A stretch of DNA of 32,679 bases from NCBI GenBank assembly GCA_937967615.1, contig CALCMJ010000138.1:1-32679 (forward strand), written 5' to 3'. The notes under the pieces were generated by a model. The model had not been told where the DNA came from, made no database searches, and was given only the letters and a program-made list of their open reading frames with translations. This document shows, in pieces, positions 6,800 through 16,313 of this stretch; the first letter of the stretch is position 1, and each line of letters begins with the position of its first letter. This DNA comes from an uncultured Saprospiraceae bacterium. GTDB lineage: Bacteria; Bacteroidota; Bacteroidia; Chitinophagales; Saprospiraceae. Position numbers and translations under genes: made by a program.

Positions 6800-9199
6800 A
6801 TGAAAAAGCAAATATTACATAGCATAATATTGATTCTGATTTTTTCAATTGGTTTAAGAGGCCAATCACAGAATGCATACATTGAAGCTGCTGAAATGGC
6901 GTATGAGATGGATGACTTCTATAGTTCTATGGTGTATTTTGGCAACGCACTTGAATTCAGTGAGAATGATTTGAATCTAAAATACATGTACGGCGAAGCA
7001 GCAAGAAAGTTTGATGCTTATACTTTAGCGGATAGTGTGTACACTGAAATATTGGACTTGGATGGAGAAGGGAAGTTTCCTTTAACAAGTTTTCATCTGG
7101 GCGAGATGAAGCAACGCATAGGGGATTATGATGCTGCGCTCAAATATTATGAACTGTATTTGTCAGAATACAATGATGATGACTCATATTACACAGATAG
7201 AGCAAATGCAAAAGTGGAAGAATGTAAATGGGCAAAAATTGTAGATAAGAATAAATCAACAAAGATAAAAGTTGAGAAACTAGGGAGTGATGTAAATACA
7301 GTCTATTCTGAATTTGCTGCAGTAGATTACAAAGATACACTCGTCTTTTCATCTATGCGCTATATTGAGAAGTCAGGAAATTATGATCCTAACCGTCTCA
7401 TATCAAAAGTCCTTAAATCCAAACAAGGGCAGACAACTCTATTCAATGAGAATATAGATGACGCAGAAAAACATGTTGCACATAATGCATTCACGGATGA
7501 TAAAAAATTAATGTTCTATACGCTTTGCGAATATGAGACAGTCTATGACATACGTTGTGATCTCTATGCAGTTTCTGCAAATGGTGCTTATGAAAGTGCT
7601 AAAAAGCTACCAGAGCATATTAATATAGATACAACAACACAAACACAGCCTTTCGTTTCTGGAGATACCTTGTTTTTTGTTTCTGACAGACTAGGTGGTA
7701 AAGGAGGGCTTGATATCTGGTATACCCGTTTTGATAGAAGTTGGAATTTTTCTAATCCAGTAAACCTATCTGCAATAAATAGTACTGCAGATGATATAAC
7801 CCCATTTTTCTCTAAAGAGGAATCAAAATTATATTATAGTTCTAATGGCTTTAGAGGCTTTGGTGGCTTTGATATTTTTAGCTCATATTATGATGGCGAG
7901 AAGTTTAATGCTGCGGATAACATAGGTATGCCTTATAACAGTAGCTTTAATGATGTCTACTATTATATTCGTGAGGGAGACAAGGGCGTATACTTTTCCT
8001 CTAATCGCACAGGGTCTTCTTTTATAGACGAGTCAAGCGAAGCGTGCTGCTACGATATCTATAAAGCAGCTAAGGGTAAGCAAGAAATTATATTGAATGC
8101 ACTCACCTTTGATGAATTTACGCAAGAAGAGTTAATAGGGGCAAGTGTACGGGTGATTGATAATGAATCAGAAAAAACTCTAGGATATAAAATAAACCCA
8201 ACAGATAATGACCACTTGTTTACAGTTGAAAAGGCAAAAGAGTACACTGTAATAGGAGAAAAAATGGGCTATGAGTCTGATACTATACAATTAAGTACTA
8301 TTGGTGTAACAGAAGATACCATCATCAGAAAATTGTATTTGAAACCCAATACGAAATTAGACCTTGATATTCTAGTCTTTGATGAGCGTACGTTGAAGGA
8401 ATTAAATGGAGCAACAGTATCTGTGGAAAATTTATCAGATCCTTCAGATGTCATAACTCTTGAAAACCTTAGAGGAAATGATTTTAATATTCAGGTCAAA
8501 AGAAATACTAAATACAGAATTACTGTAAAGAAAGAAGGCTATGAAAGTAGTAGTATGATCTTGGATACGACAGGAGAAACTGGGAAGATTACAAAAAAGA
8601 TCTATTTACGTAAGCAAGAAAACCTAAACCTGTATCTACCATTAACCTTATACTTTGATAATGATATTCCAGATCCTAAGTCTGTAAAGTCTACAACGAA
8701 TTCTACATACACGCAGACATACTATCCTTACGTGAATAAAAAGGAAGAGTTTAAAAATAAGTTTACTAAACCTTTAAACGGTGAGTCAAAGATTATTGCA
8801 GAAGCAGAATTAGAGAGCTTTTTTGAAGGAGATGTAAAAGGTGGCTACCAGCAGCTAGAGCGATTTTTGGATGCACTCTATGGGAGACTATCTAATGGAG
8901 AAAGTATCACTCTCGTCATGAAAGGTTACGCGTCTCCAGTTGCAAAAAAGAAATACAACAAAATACTTTCTAACAGAAGGATAAATTCTGTTAAGAATGA
9001 ATTAAGAAAATACAAATCCGGATTATTCGCAGAATTCATTAGTTCTGGAAGTCTGGGAATCCGTGAAATCCCTTATGGAGAAGATTTAGCGCCAGTCACA
9101 ATTAGTGACTCGCAAAGAGATAGACGTAAATCTGTATATTCTCCAGAAGCATCGCGTGAAAGAAGAACTGAAATCTTAAAAGTGGAAACGACAAGGTGA
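6800..9199 (+). CDS. PorE-like lipid-less TPR / beta-propeller / OmpA-family protein
   Basis: The chosen start is ATG 6800 (MKKQILHS), two bases after the upstream stop. An earlier in-frame ATG at 6782 overlaps the porP-like gene and gives a poorer signal peptide. Of 799 residues, about 1-20 are the signal peptide and 22-140 are TPR-like helices. About 160-430 form a PD40-type propeller with blades such as FFVSDRLGGKGGLDIWYTR and YYSSNGFRGFGGFDIF. Two carboxypeptidase-regulatory-like repeats follow (VRVIDNESEKTLG and TVSVENLSDPSD). The C-terminal part is OmpA-like (MKGYASPVAKKKYNKILSNR). This order equals that of PorE, the T9SS periplasmic protein that binds peptidoglycan and PorP. It probably ties its barrel partner and the cargo to the cell wall. 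Confidence 0.9.
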   Translation: MKKQILHSIILILIFSIGLRGQSQNAYIEAAEMAYEMDDFYSSMVYFGNALEFSENDLNLKYMYGEAARKFDAYTLADSVYTEILDLDGEGKFPLTSFHLGEMKQRIGDYDAALKYYELYLSEYNDDDSYYTDRANAKVEECKWAKIVDKNKSTKIKVEKLGSDVNTVYSEFAAVDYKDTLVFSSMRYIEKSGNYDPNRLISKVLKSKQGQTTLFNENIDDAEKHVAHNAFTDDKKLMFYTLCEYETVYDIRCDLYAVSANGAYESAKKLPEHINIDTTTQTQPFVSGDTLFFVSDRLGGKGGLDIWYTRFDRSWNFSNPVNLSAINSTADDITPFFSKEESKLYYSSNGFRGFGGFDIFSSYYDGEKFNAADNIGMPYNSSFNDVYYYIREGDKGVYFSSNRTGSSFIDESSEACCYDIYKAAKGKQEIILNALTFDEFTQEELIGASVRVIDNESEKTLGYKINPTDNDHLFTVEKAKEYTVIGEKMGYESDTIQLSTIGVTEDTIIRKLYLKPNTKLDLDILVFDERTLKELNGATVSVENLSDPSDVITLENLRGNDFNIQVKRNTKYRITVKKEGYESSSMILDTTGETGKITKKIYLRKQENLNLYLPLTLYFDNDIPDPKSVKSTTNSTYTQTYYPYVNKKEEFKNKFTKPLNGESKIIAEAELESFFEGDVKGGYQQLERFLDALYGRLSNGESITLVMKGYASPVAKKKYNKILSNRRINSVKNELRKYKSGLFAEFISSGSLGIREIPYGEDLAPVTISDSQRDRRKSVYSPEASRERRTEILKVETTR

Positions 9200-12100
9200 A
9201 AACAGTTATAAACATACAAAGTCTTCTTAGTAAGCTGCTTGCCAGTATGTGCTTCATCGTATTGATGATGATTATGCCTACTCAAGAGGCTTATGCGTCA
9301 CATGTTGTAGGAGGAGATATAACTTACGTTTGCTTAGGTGGGAACACTTACAGGATTATGTTGACAGTCAGAAGAGATTGTTATAATGGAGATCCCGATG
9401 CAGATTTTGATGATCCAGCATCTGTGGCTATATATGCGCTCGACGGAACTCTCTTAGTGGACTTTGGTGATAACGGCGAATTGTTTTTGCCATTTATGGG
9501 TGACGATACTATTGTGAATGATCTTGATAGCAATTGTGGACTCGTAGGTAGTCCAGTATGTGTGCATGAGTCAAGGTACATGGGAGAAGTTGAACTTGAT
9601 TTCAGGCCAGAAGGCTATCTTCTCGTATATCAGAGATGTTGTAGAAACATTACATTAAATAACATAATAGATCCTACTGAAACAGGAAGTACGTATTCTA
9701 TAGAATTAACAGAAGCGGGTCAGTCACTTTGTAACTCTGCGCCTAGTTTTCTTGCTTGGCCGGAAGTATACCTGTGTGCAGGACAAGATTTAATATTTGA
9801 CCATTCTGCAATTGATGCAGATGGGGATTCCTTAGTATATAGATTATGTACGCCTAGTACTGGAGCTACATTTGATGATCCAAGACCCCAACCAGCAAAT
9901 CCACCTCCTTATGCAGATGTCACTTGGGAAGCTGGCTTTTCACTAAATAATTTACTTGGTTCTGGAACTCCTTTAAGTATAGATCCCGTAACTGGAATTC
10001 TTACTGCTAGACCTGATGATGTAGGCCAATATTTAGTAGGTGTTTGTGTAGAGGAATATAGAGATGGTGTAAAAATATCTGAGCTTAAAAGAGACTTTGA
10101 ATATAATACAAGATTGTGCATAGACCCTGTTATTGCTGAAGTTGAACCCATTGAAAATAATTGTGACACCCTTGGATTCTCTTTTGTAAGAGGGATGAAT
10201 AATAATGGAGATAATTGGGAATGGATTATAGAGGATGCAGATGGTAATGTGATTTTGAATCTAATGAATGCAGATCCAGATTTTACTTTCCCAGGAGAAG
10301 GAATTTATACTGTTACGCTTATAGAAACGCGCGATGTGGATATGTGCGAGGTCATAAATAGTTTTGAAATACCTGTCTTTGATAGGGACTACCTTATAGA
10401 TTTTGAAGTAGATATAATTTCATGTACTGATGATTTAGTAGATCTTAGTTTAATGGATTTGTCAACAGCATTAAATCCAGGAGAAAATATAATTGCATGG
10501 AATTGGACCGTAATTTCTGCAGGGACAATTGCAAATTATTCAGGCCCTTCAGTAAATGTTAGTCTTCCAGATGTAAGTACTGTTATTATTCTAGAAGTTG
10601 TTTTTGAAACAACTTGTACATTAATGGATACAATAGTCTTTGATGAAAGTCTTTTACCGCAGCTAAGCATTCAAGGTTACAGTGTAGAATGTGATAATAG
10701 CAATACAATAGTTAGTTTATATACTGAGGTGACAAATAATCCTACGGGCTTAGAAATAGATACATATTCATGGTTGATTTTTGATGGTCAGGATATTTTG
10801 AATTTTGATACAGACACGGTTTATGTAGAAGTATCTGATATAATGCTTTTGACAGCTAGTTTAGATGTGGTGTTTGAGAATGGGTGTACGTTTACTGTTG
10901 AAGATTTAACTAATTTCCCAATAGATGAGCAAGAAGTCATTATAGATGCTTCTGTAATTTCTTGTCAAGGAGATAGCTATGAAATCGTGTTGAATAGTGA
11001 GTTGTCAAATCCAGCTGGCTTTGATCCTACTGGCTATTCTTGGGTAATTGTATACGGCGGGCAGACAATAAATTCAACAGATGAGAATCCAGTACTGGAT
11101 GTTGCATATGGCGATAATCTTATGGTGACAGCAACAATATTTATTTCGCAAGATTGTTCAGTAAGCTCAATAATTGAAATAAACATTGATGAAGAACTTG
11201 TTCCTAATGCAGACTTTGGCTTGGACTTATTGAGTTGCCCTACAGAAGATTCTTTTGAGTTGCAAATTGTGGACCTCAGTACAGTGCCAATGGGCGCTAT
11301 TGTAATGAACCCATTGTGGAGTATTTCTATAAATGGAAGTTTAAATACCTATACTGATTTACCTCCAGTTTTCACTGTAAATCTAACGGATGAACTTATC
11401 ATAGGATACAGCTTTGATATTTCCGATATGTGTTCTGTTTCAACAATTGATACTATTGACCTAAATAATATTCTTCCAGATCCTAGTTTTACGTATACAT
11501 TGCAAGATTGCTCTGATCCTGATGGTGAGGTAGTTATTGAATTTACAAATACGAGTGTTTTGGCAGGAGCAAATGTAAGCTCTGTAGAGTGGACATATAT
11601 GATAGATGGCTCTACGAATGTATTCACAGGTGATCCACTTGTAATAAATACAGAATACGGAGAAGAAATTTCGATCTCCTTAGAAGTCAGCTTTGATAAT
11701 AATTGTACAATCAGTTCAGACTCGGCTACTATAATAGTAGTAGAAGAACCCGTTTTAGATGTTGAAATTGCTGTAATATCATGTGATCTTGTTGGTGATG
11801 ATTATTTAATTGGAGCAGTAGCAACTATAGCAGGAGGGTATACACCAGAAAATGTTACATGGGATATTCTTGTAGGACAGGATAGTTATATGCTAAATGG
11901 TGATACCATTTCGTTTCCTGCGTCTATGAATGCACTTATCACAATGACCGTAAGCGCTGAATTAGGGCCAAATTGTATTCTCACTGAAACATTTGAATTC
12001 AATACAGAGGATGCACTTCCTATTCAAAATATAGGATTATTGATTGAAGATTGTGATGCAGATATATACGAAGCAACTATACTTGATGAAAATATAATTT

Positions 12101-13542
12101 CATCCTTAACACCCATAGACTCTAGTGTTTGGATAGTGGAATTGAATGGTGTTTCTACTACTTATTATTCGCTTCCTCAAGACATAACATTGCTACCTAC
12201 TGACATTCTTACAGTCACAAATTTCCTCTATTTTGGAAATGGCTGTGTGCAAGAATATACTGAAGTGTTTGATGCATCTTCTATACAACTAGATATAACT
12301 GCGGTAACACCATTTGAAATGTGTGTTGGCGACACAATACGATACACAATAATCAATAACGACACATTACAAACGATTGAAGTGCAGTGGGAGGACGATC
12401 CTCATATCCTTGAGGGAGCTGACTCCAATGCACCTTTAATCACTTTTCTGCCTGGTGAAACAAGTTTTACACTTACAGCTTTAGTGACAAACCAATACGG
12501 CTGTGATAGTACAGTTATGGTAACTTTTGAACTAGGGATGATTACAGAACAAATGTCTTTTATTTATACGACTGAAGAGTGTGGCGAGACTACAATCTGC
12601 TTTGAAAATACTAACCAGTTTGCCTATAGTTTCTTATGGGATTTTGGGGTCAATGGAATTGATACTGACACGTCTACACTAGCAAATGTATGTTATACTT
12701 ATCCGGGATTGGGTGAATACACTGTAACTCTGAGTTCTACGGATTCTGTATGTGCACCATTGCCAATTTCAGAGACGATCTTACTTGATGTTCTGCCCGA
12801 ATTAAATTCTGCACAAGACACAGTTGTCAATTGTGAAGGAGGAAGCATTTCATTAAGTGCGACGTCAAATATTCTTCAAGATAGTATCATGTGGTTTAAT
12901 GCTGATGGTGAAAAGATAGGGCAGGGACCTTTTGTAACTGTAATGCCTGACGGAGAAGAAATTTATACTGCTACTCTTGTGGATGCATTTGGCTGCGGAG
13001 ACACATTGAGTTTTGTAACTCAGGTTTCTAATGTAGAAGTGGAGATTGAGGCTGAAGCTAATTTTATTTATCTCTGTGATACTATTGAGTTGTTTATCGT
13101 AGATCCTAAAGACAACGAAACTTACATGTGGAGTAATGGAGATGAAGGCGAAAGTATATTAGTAAATCCAATTGAGGATACACAATACATGGTTACAGTA
13201 ACAGATGAATTTGGATGTACTGCTACTGCAGAATTCCTTCTTGAAGTTACACAGCCAAAATGTGATGAAACCGATGTCTTTATTCCAAATGCCTTTTCTC
13301 CAAATGGTGATGATGTCAATGATGTGCTATTTGTGAGAAGTAATTTTATCAAAGAAATGCGTCTCATTATCTATAATAGGTGGGGAGAGCAAATTTTTGT
13401 ATCAGCAGATCAATCTAGAGGCTGGGATGGTACATATTTAGGAGAAGAATTACCACCTGATGCCTATGGCTATAGTCTTATGGTTGTGTGTCCAAATGAC
13501 CTTAGATATACAGCTAAGGGCAATGTATCTATTATTCGATAA
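9196..13542 (+). CDS. Large Ig-repeat surface protein with T9SS type B sorting domain
   Basis: The start is GTG 9196, sharing GTGA with the previous stop. It gives a full signal peptide cut after AYA-34; the next ATG (residue 18) would truncate it. The N-terminal domain (SHVVGGDITYVCLGGNTY, then CCRNITL) is common in large Bacteroidota surface proteins. Residues about 405-1020 hold seven degenerate beta-sandwich repeats of roughly 87 residues, each with a pair of cysteines. A PKD domain (FLWDFG) lies near 1115-1180. The end (about 1361-1448: VFIPNAFSPNGDDVND, IYNRWGEQIF, GWDGTY) is the gliding-motility-associated type B sorting domain, as in SprB. It is the likely cargo of the PorP- and PorE-like partners: an exported adhesin or surface filament. 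Confidence 0.92.
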   Translation: MKTVINIQSLLSKLLASMCFIVLMMIMPTQEAYASHVVGGDITYVCLGGNTYRIMLTVRRDCYNGDPDADFDDPASVAIYALDGTLLVDFGDNGELFLPFMGDDTIVNDLDSNCGLVGSPVCVHESRYMGEVELDFRPEGYLLVYQRCCRNITLNNIIDPTETGSTYSIELTEAGQSLCNSAPSFLAWPEVYLCAGQDLIFDHSAIDADGDSLVYRLCTPSTGATFDDPRPQPANPPPYADVTWEAGFSLNNLLGSGTPLSIDPVTGILTARPDDVGQYLVGVCVEEYRDGVKISELKRDFEYNTRLCIDPVIAEVEPIENNCDTLGFSFVRGMNNNGDNWEWIIEDADGNVILNLMNADPDFTFPGEGIYTVTLIETRDVDMCEVINSFEIPVFDRDYLIDFEVDIISCTDDLVDLSLMDLSTALNPGENIIAWNWTVISAGTIANYSGPSVNVSLPDVSTVIILEVVFETTCTLMDTIVFDESLLPQLSIQGYSVECDNSNTIVSLYTEVTNNPTGLEIDTYSWLIFDGQDILNFDTDTVYVEVSDIMLLTASLDVVFENGCTFTVEDLTNFPIDEQEVIIDASVISCQGDSYEIVLNSELSNPAGFDPTGYSWVIVYGGQTINSTDENPVLDVAYGDNLMVTATIFISQDCSVSSIIEINIDEELVPNADFGLDLLSCPTEDSFELQIVDLSTVPMGAIVMNPLWSISINGSLNTYTDLPPVFTVNLTDELIIGYSFDISDMCSVSTIDTIDLNNILPDPSFTYTLQDCSDPDGEVVIEFTNTSVLAGANVSSVEWTYMIDGSTNVFTGDPLVINTEYGEEISISLEVSFDNNCTISSDSATIIVVEEPVLDVEIAVISCDLVGDDYLIGAVATIAGGYTPENVTWDILVGQDSYMLNGDTISFPASMNALITMTVSAELGPNCILTETFEFNTEDALPIQNIGLLIEDCDADIYEATILDENIISSLTPIDSSVWIVELNGVSTTYYSLPQDITLLPTDILTVTNFLYFGNGCVQEYTEVFDASSIQLDITAVTPFEMCVGDTIRYTIINNDTLQTIEVQWEDDPHILEGADSNAPLITFLPGETSFTLTALVTNQYGCDSTVMVTFELGMITEQMSFIYTTEECGETTICFENTNQFAYSFLWDFGVNGIDTDTSTLANVCYTYPGLGEYTVTLSSTDSVCAPLPISETILLDVLPELNSAQDTVVNCEGGSISLSATSNILQDSIMWFNADGEKIGQGPFVTVMPDGEEIYTATLVDAFGCGDTLSFVTQVSNVEVEIEAEANFIYLCDTIELFIVDPKDNETYMWSNGDEGESILVNPIEDTQYMVTVTDEFGCTATAEFLLEVTQPKCDETDVFIPNAFSPNGDDVNDVLFVRSNFIKEMRLIIYNRWGEQIFVSADQSRGWDGTYLGEELPPDAYGYSLMVVCPNDLRYTAKGNVSIIR

Positions 13543-13551
13543 TTTATTGGA

Positions 13552-14430
13552 TTAGTATCTCACAGGACTAAATTCTAGAATCTTTAATTCAGCATTCTTG
13601 GAAACGATCTCAACTTTATTATCAGATACAAGTATTTTAAAGTAGGAACTATCAATGCGGTCATATAATGAGGCAGGAGTAGATAGTTTAAGTCTAACAG
13701 TGTCGTTTAAAATGAAATTATAAAATTCAATTTGTTTTTGTACAAGTTGATCCAGCGTGATTTCCAATTTTGCTTTTTCTTGTGAAAGCTCTATTAGTTC
13801 ACTATAATTTTTTGGAATATGAACCGAATCAGAAAAATTTGTATCTAGGTTTTTCAAAACAATCTTACTGAGGTACAAAGAGTTTATCTCATCTAATAAT
13901 TTGGAAGCTCCTTTAATTTTAATGGTAGAAGGTGTGATTTTTTCCCGTAGAATAGAGTAGCCTTCCTTTGCTTCAATTTCATTATTACTTATGAGTGTAA
14001 CGGATTTTTCAATAATCGTATCCAAATTTATTTTAGGCATTTCATAAAGAGTATAAATGTTTTCTACCTTGGCATAAATTCGCTTATTCAGCATCTCTGA
14101 TAGCTGTTCGCTGGAATAGGATTGATTTGATTCGTTCAGTGGGATTTTTAAAGGACTTCTTTGCATTCTGTAATTAAGTGTCATCAGATTGCCGGTACGC
14201 GCCTTAATGTTAAATGGAATACTTTTGGGAAGATCTTGCGTACTTGTATAATTTTCTGGCATAATAAAGTCCACAGGAATTTGCATAGAATGTATCTTGT
14301 CCTGACTTAGTTTTAAAGTGAGCCAAAAGAATGCAGAAATAAGAAAACAAGCAAGCAGCCCCCAGCTTTGTGAAGACTTTCCTTTAGGTTCTAGCTTTTT
14401 CTTTTCTTGTTTTTTTTCTTCTTCTTTCAA
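13552..14430 (-). CDS. YbbR/CdaR-like single-pass membrane protein
   Basis: The 292-residue protein has a short, very basic cytoplasmic N-terminus, one membrane helix (about 24-42, WGLLACFLISAFFWLTLKLS) and an extracytoplasmic part with degenerate YbbR-like strands, such as IPVDFIMPENY and a motif ending IKIKGASKLLDEI. YbbR/CdaR proteins regulate the c-di-AMP cyclase CdaA in Firmicutes; whether that holds in Bacteroidota is not known to me. The identification leans on gene order: DUF1573, yajC and a YbbR-like gene follow one another in this phylum, here with gaps of 3 and 11 bases. It converges on the large type-B cargo gene with a 9-base gap and no visible terminator. Confidence 0.75.
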   Translation of the reverse strand: MKEEEKKQEKKKLEPKGKSSQSWGLLACFLISAFFWLTLKLSQDKIHSMQIPVDFIMPENYTSTQDLPKSIPFNIKARTGNLMTLNYRMQRSPLKIPLNESNQSYSSEQLSEMLNKRIYAKVENIYTLYEMPKINLDTIIEKSVTLISNNEIEAKEGYSILREKITPSTIKIKGASKLLDEINSLYLSKIVLKNLDTNFSDSVHIPKNYSELIELSQEKAKLEITLDQLVQKQIEFYNFILNDTVRLKLSTPASLYDRIDSSYFKILVSDNKVEIVSKNAELKILEFSPVRY

Positions 14431-14441
14431 AGTAAATATAC

Positions 14442-14762
14442 TTAAGCACTTGCTGTGGTCGTGTTAGCAGCTTTATTGTAATTCTCTGTCATCTCTTTGT
14501 TTATCGCAGAAGAAAGCACTTTGATAAAAGTTTTTTGATCTATTTGAAGATGTGTTACACCGCCTTCAACTTTAGTTATTTTTCCTATAATTCCACTAGA
14601 AGTAACTACCGTATCGCCTTTTTTAACATCGTTCTCAAATGCCATTTGCTGCTTTTGGCGTTTCATTTGGGGCCGCATAAAAAAGAAGTACATCACAAGC
14701 ATAATTGCAACTAGAAAAACAATATTGCTTATTGGGTTTGAATTGCTTTGAAGAAAGATCAT
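14442..14762 (-). CDS. yajC: Preprotein translocase accessory subunit YajC
   Basis: The 106-residue protein has one membrane helix (about 12-30) ending FFFMRPQMKRQKQQ, then the soluble YajC motif KKGDTVVTSSGIIGKITKVE at about 48-67. YajC associates with SecDF at the Sec translocon. Length and motif are typical. It sits three bases after the DUF1573 gene in what looks like one operon with the YbbR-like gene. Confidence 0.95.
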   Translation of the reverse strand: MIFLQSNSNPISNIVFLVAIMLVMYFFFMRPQMKRQKQQMAFENDVKKGDTVVTSSGIIGKITKVEGGVTHLQIDQKTFIKVLSSAINKEMTENYNKAANTTTASA

Positions 14763-14765
14763 AAT

Positions 14766-15227
14766 TTATTTTTTTGGATATACGTGTCCTCTTAGAGTTA
14801 CGTAATGTTTATTGGGTATTGTATTCGTAAAGATAGTTAGTTTTTTCTCTTGCCCTTCGGTTTTTCTATGTGTATCAAATCGTACAGTAATCTCTCCATA
14901 CCTGCCTGGTTCTATAGCCTCCTTGGGAATGTCAGCTACAGTGCAGCCACAAACAGATCTGGTGTCAAGGATGAATAGATCTCTTTTGCCTACATTTTGA
15001 AATTTAAAAATGTGTGTTAAGGTGTCGCCTTCATTGAGTTCGCCAAAATGAAACACATTATCAATCATTCGTATTTTTGCTATGTTAACTGTATCTAGAT
15101 TATCCAAATCAGCAGTTGCTGGATTATGGATCAAATCATGATAAGGAGATTTTTTAGTGTTTTTCCCATCAGATTTACAACCGAAGATTGCAATAGCTAT
15201 AATTAATATTTGAATACTAAATTTCAT
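14766..15227 (-). CDS. DUF1573 lipoprotein
   Basis: The start chosen is ATG at 15225-15227, giving MKFSIQILIIAIAIFGC, a lipoprotein signal with a probable acylated Cys. A longer frame to 15269 adds an unlikely leader of 14 residues. The DUF1573 Ig-like domain follows: FHFGELNEGDTLTHIFKFQN, then LFILDTRSVCGCT with paired cysteines, PGRYGEITVRFDT and ITLRGHV-type final strands. The function of the family is unknown. It is placed, as often in Bacteroidota, directly upstream of yajC, and is therefore probably transcribed with it. Its promoter must lie in the short divergent gap toward the DUF1801 gene. Confidence 0.9.
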   Translation of the reverse strand: MKFSIQILIIAIAIFGCKSDGKNTKKSPYHDLIHNPATADLDNLDTVNIAKIRMIDNVFHFGELNEGDTLTHIFKFQNVGKRDLFILDTRSVCGCTVADIPKEAIEPGRYGEITVRFDTHRKTEGQEKKLTIFTNTIPNKHYVTLRGHVYPKK

Positions 15228-15307
15228 TAATGCGAAGATATATATTTCAATGCATTGTGTATCGTTCAAATTGATAATTATCCTTAGGAATCAATACTAT
15301 CTTTCAG

Positions 15308-15315
15308 TAATTTTA
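15308..15315 (+). promoter_or_regulatory. Candidate -7 box for the DUF1801 gene
   Basis: TAATTTTA, one mismatch from TAnnTTTG, ends three bases before ATG 15319. The arrangement mirrors the CoA-transferase start (CTTTC, then TAATTTTA, then GC and ATG), which supports it slightly. Confidence 0.3.
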
Positions 15316-15318
15316 GGC

Positions 15319-15753
15319 ATGGGCAAATTAGACCTTATAAAGAATCCAGCTGTTCATGATAAATTCAGGAGCTATCCTAAGCTGATAAAACCTAAAATTA
15401 AATATTTGCGCAGTTTAATTTTGGAAGCCGCTGAAGAAAATGAGGAGATATATCAAATGGAAGAGACGCTTAAGTGGGGTGAACCCAGCTATTTAGTAAA
15501 AAAAGGGAGTACTGTTCGAATTGATTGGAAAGAAAGGACACCAGATCAATATGCGATTTATTTTAAGTGTACAAGTAAACTTGTGCCCACTTTCAAAGAA
15601 CTGTATGGAGATACATTCAAATACGAGGGAAATAGAGCGCTCATTTTTGGATTGAATGATAAAATTCCTAAAAAGGAATTGAAAGTATGTATTGAACTAG
15701 CCTTAAGATATCATAAAGTAAAGGATAAACCATTGCTGGGTAAGAAGAAGTAG
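15319..15753 (+). CDS. DUF1801 domain protein
   Basis: The 144-residue protein starts at ATG 15319 (MGKLDLIKNP); a longer frame from 15250 adds 23 residues that look untranslated. The DUF1801 fold is seen in LRSLILEAA, ETLKWGEPSYL, VRIDWKER, YAIYFKC, and the ending RALIFGLNDKIPKKEL. The family resembles frataxin-like folds and has no agreed function. It lies 41 bases before aroK on the same strand and may share its transcript. Confidence 0.85.
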   Translation: MGKLDLIKNPAVHDKFRSYPKLIKPKIKYLRSLILEAAEENEEIYQMEETLKWGEPSYLVKKGSTVRIDWKERTPDQYAIYFKCTSKLVPTFKELYGDTFKYEGNRALIFGLNDKIPKKELKVCIELALRYHKVKDKPLLGKKK

Positions 15754-15794
15754 TTCTAGATTAATTTATCTTAGCTCCAAATAAGAAGACAAGA

Positions 15795-16313
15795 ATGCAA
15801 ATATTTCTGATTGGATTTATGGGTTCAGGGAAATCCACGATAGGTAAAGTCTTAGCGGATAAGCTAGGATATGCTTTCCTAGATCTGGACCTTGAAATTG
15901 AGGAATATGAAAATAGAAGTATAGAACAGATATTTAAAGAAGAAGGGGAGGCGTATTTTAGAAAGATAGAATCCAAGGTGTTGAAAAGCTTGAAGAAGCA
16001 TGAATCTCGCGTTGTTTCCCTAGGAGGTGGGACTCCATGCTATTCAGATAATATGTTTACCATATCAAAACTAGGAACTGCAGTCTACATTCAAACATCT
16101 CAAGCAAAACTCATCCAAAATTTATCAAAAAATCTAGATAAAAGGCCCTTGCTCAAAGGATTAAATCCTATACGCCTTAAAACAAAAATTGCTTCCATGT
16201 TGAGAGCACGATCAAGCTATTATAATAAAGCAAATTATAAGGTCAGAAATAATGCAGAACCAGAAGTTATAGGGGAAAGGATTAGAGTGAAATTGGATTT
16301 GGAAAGTGCTTAA
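15795..16313 (+). CDS. aroK: Shikimate kinase
   Basis: The 172-residue protein phosphorylates shikimate in aromatic amino acid synthesis. It begins with the Walker A loop GFMGSGKST (residues 6-14). LDLDLEIE supplies the Asp that holds magnesium and shikimate. FRKIESKVL (the R of FRxxE), LGGGTPCY and KRPLL (lid region) follow in the family order. Length is normal. The stop overlaps by four bases with the stop of the convergent subtilase gene. Confidence 0.95.
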   Translation: MQIFLIGFMGSGKSTIGKVLADKLGYAFLDLDLEIEEYENRSIEQIFKEEGEAYFRKIESKVLKSLKKHESRVVSLGGGTPCYSDNMFTISKLGTAVYIQTSQAKLIQNLSKNLDKRPLLKGLNPIRLKTKIASMLRARSSYYNKANYKVRNNAEPEVIGERIRVKLDLESA

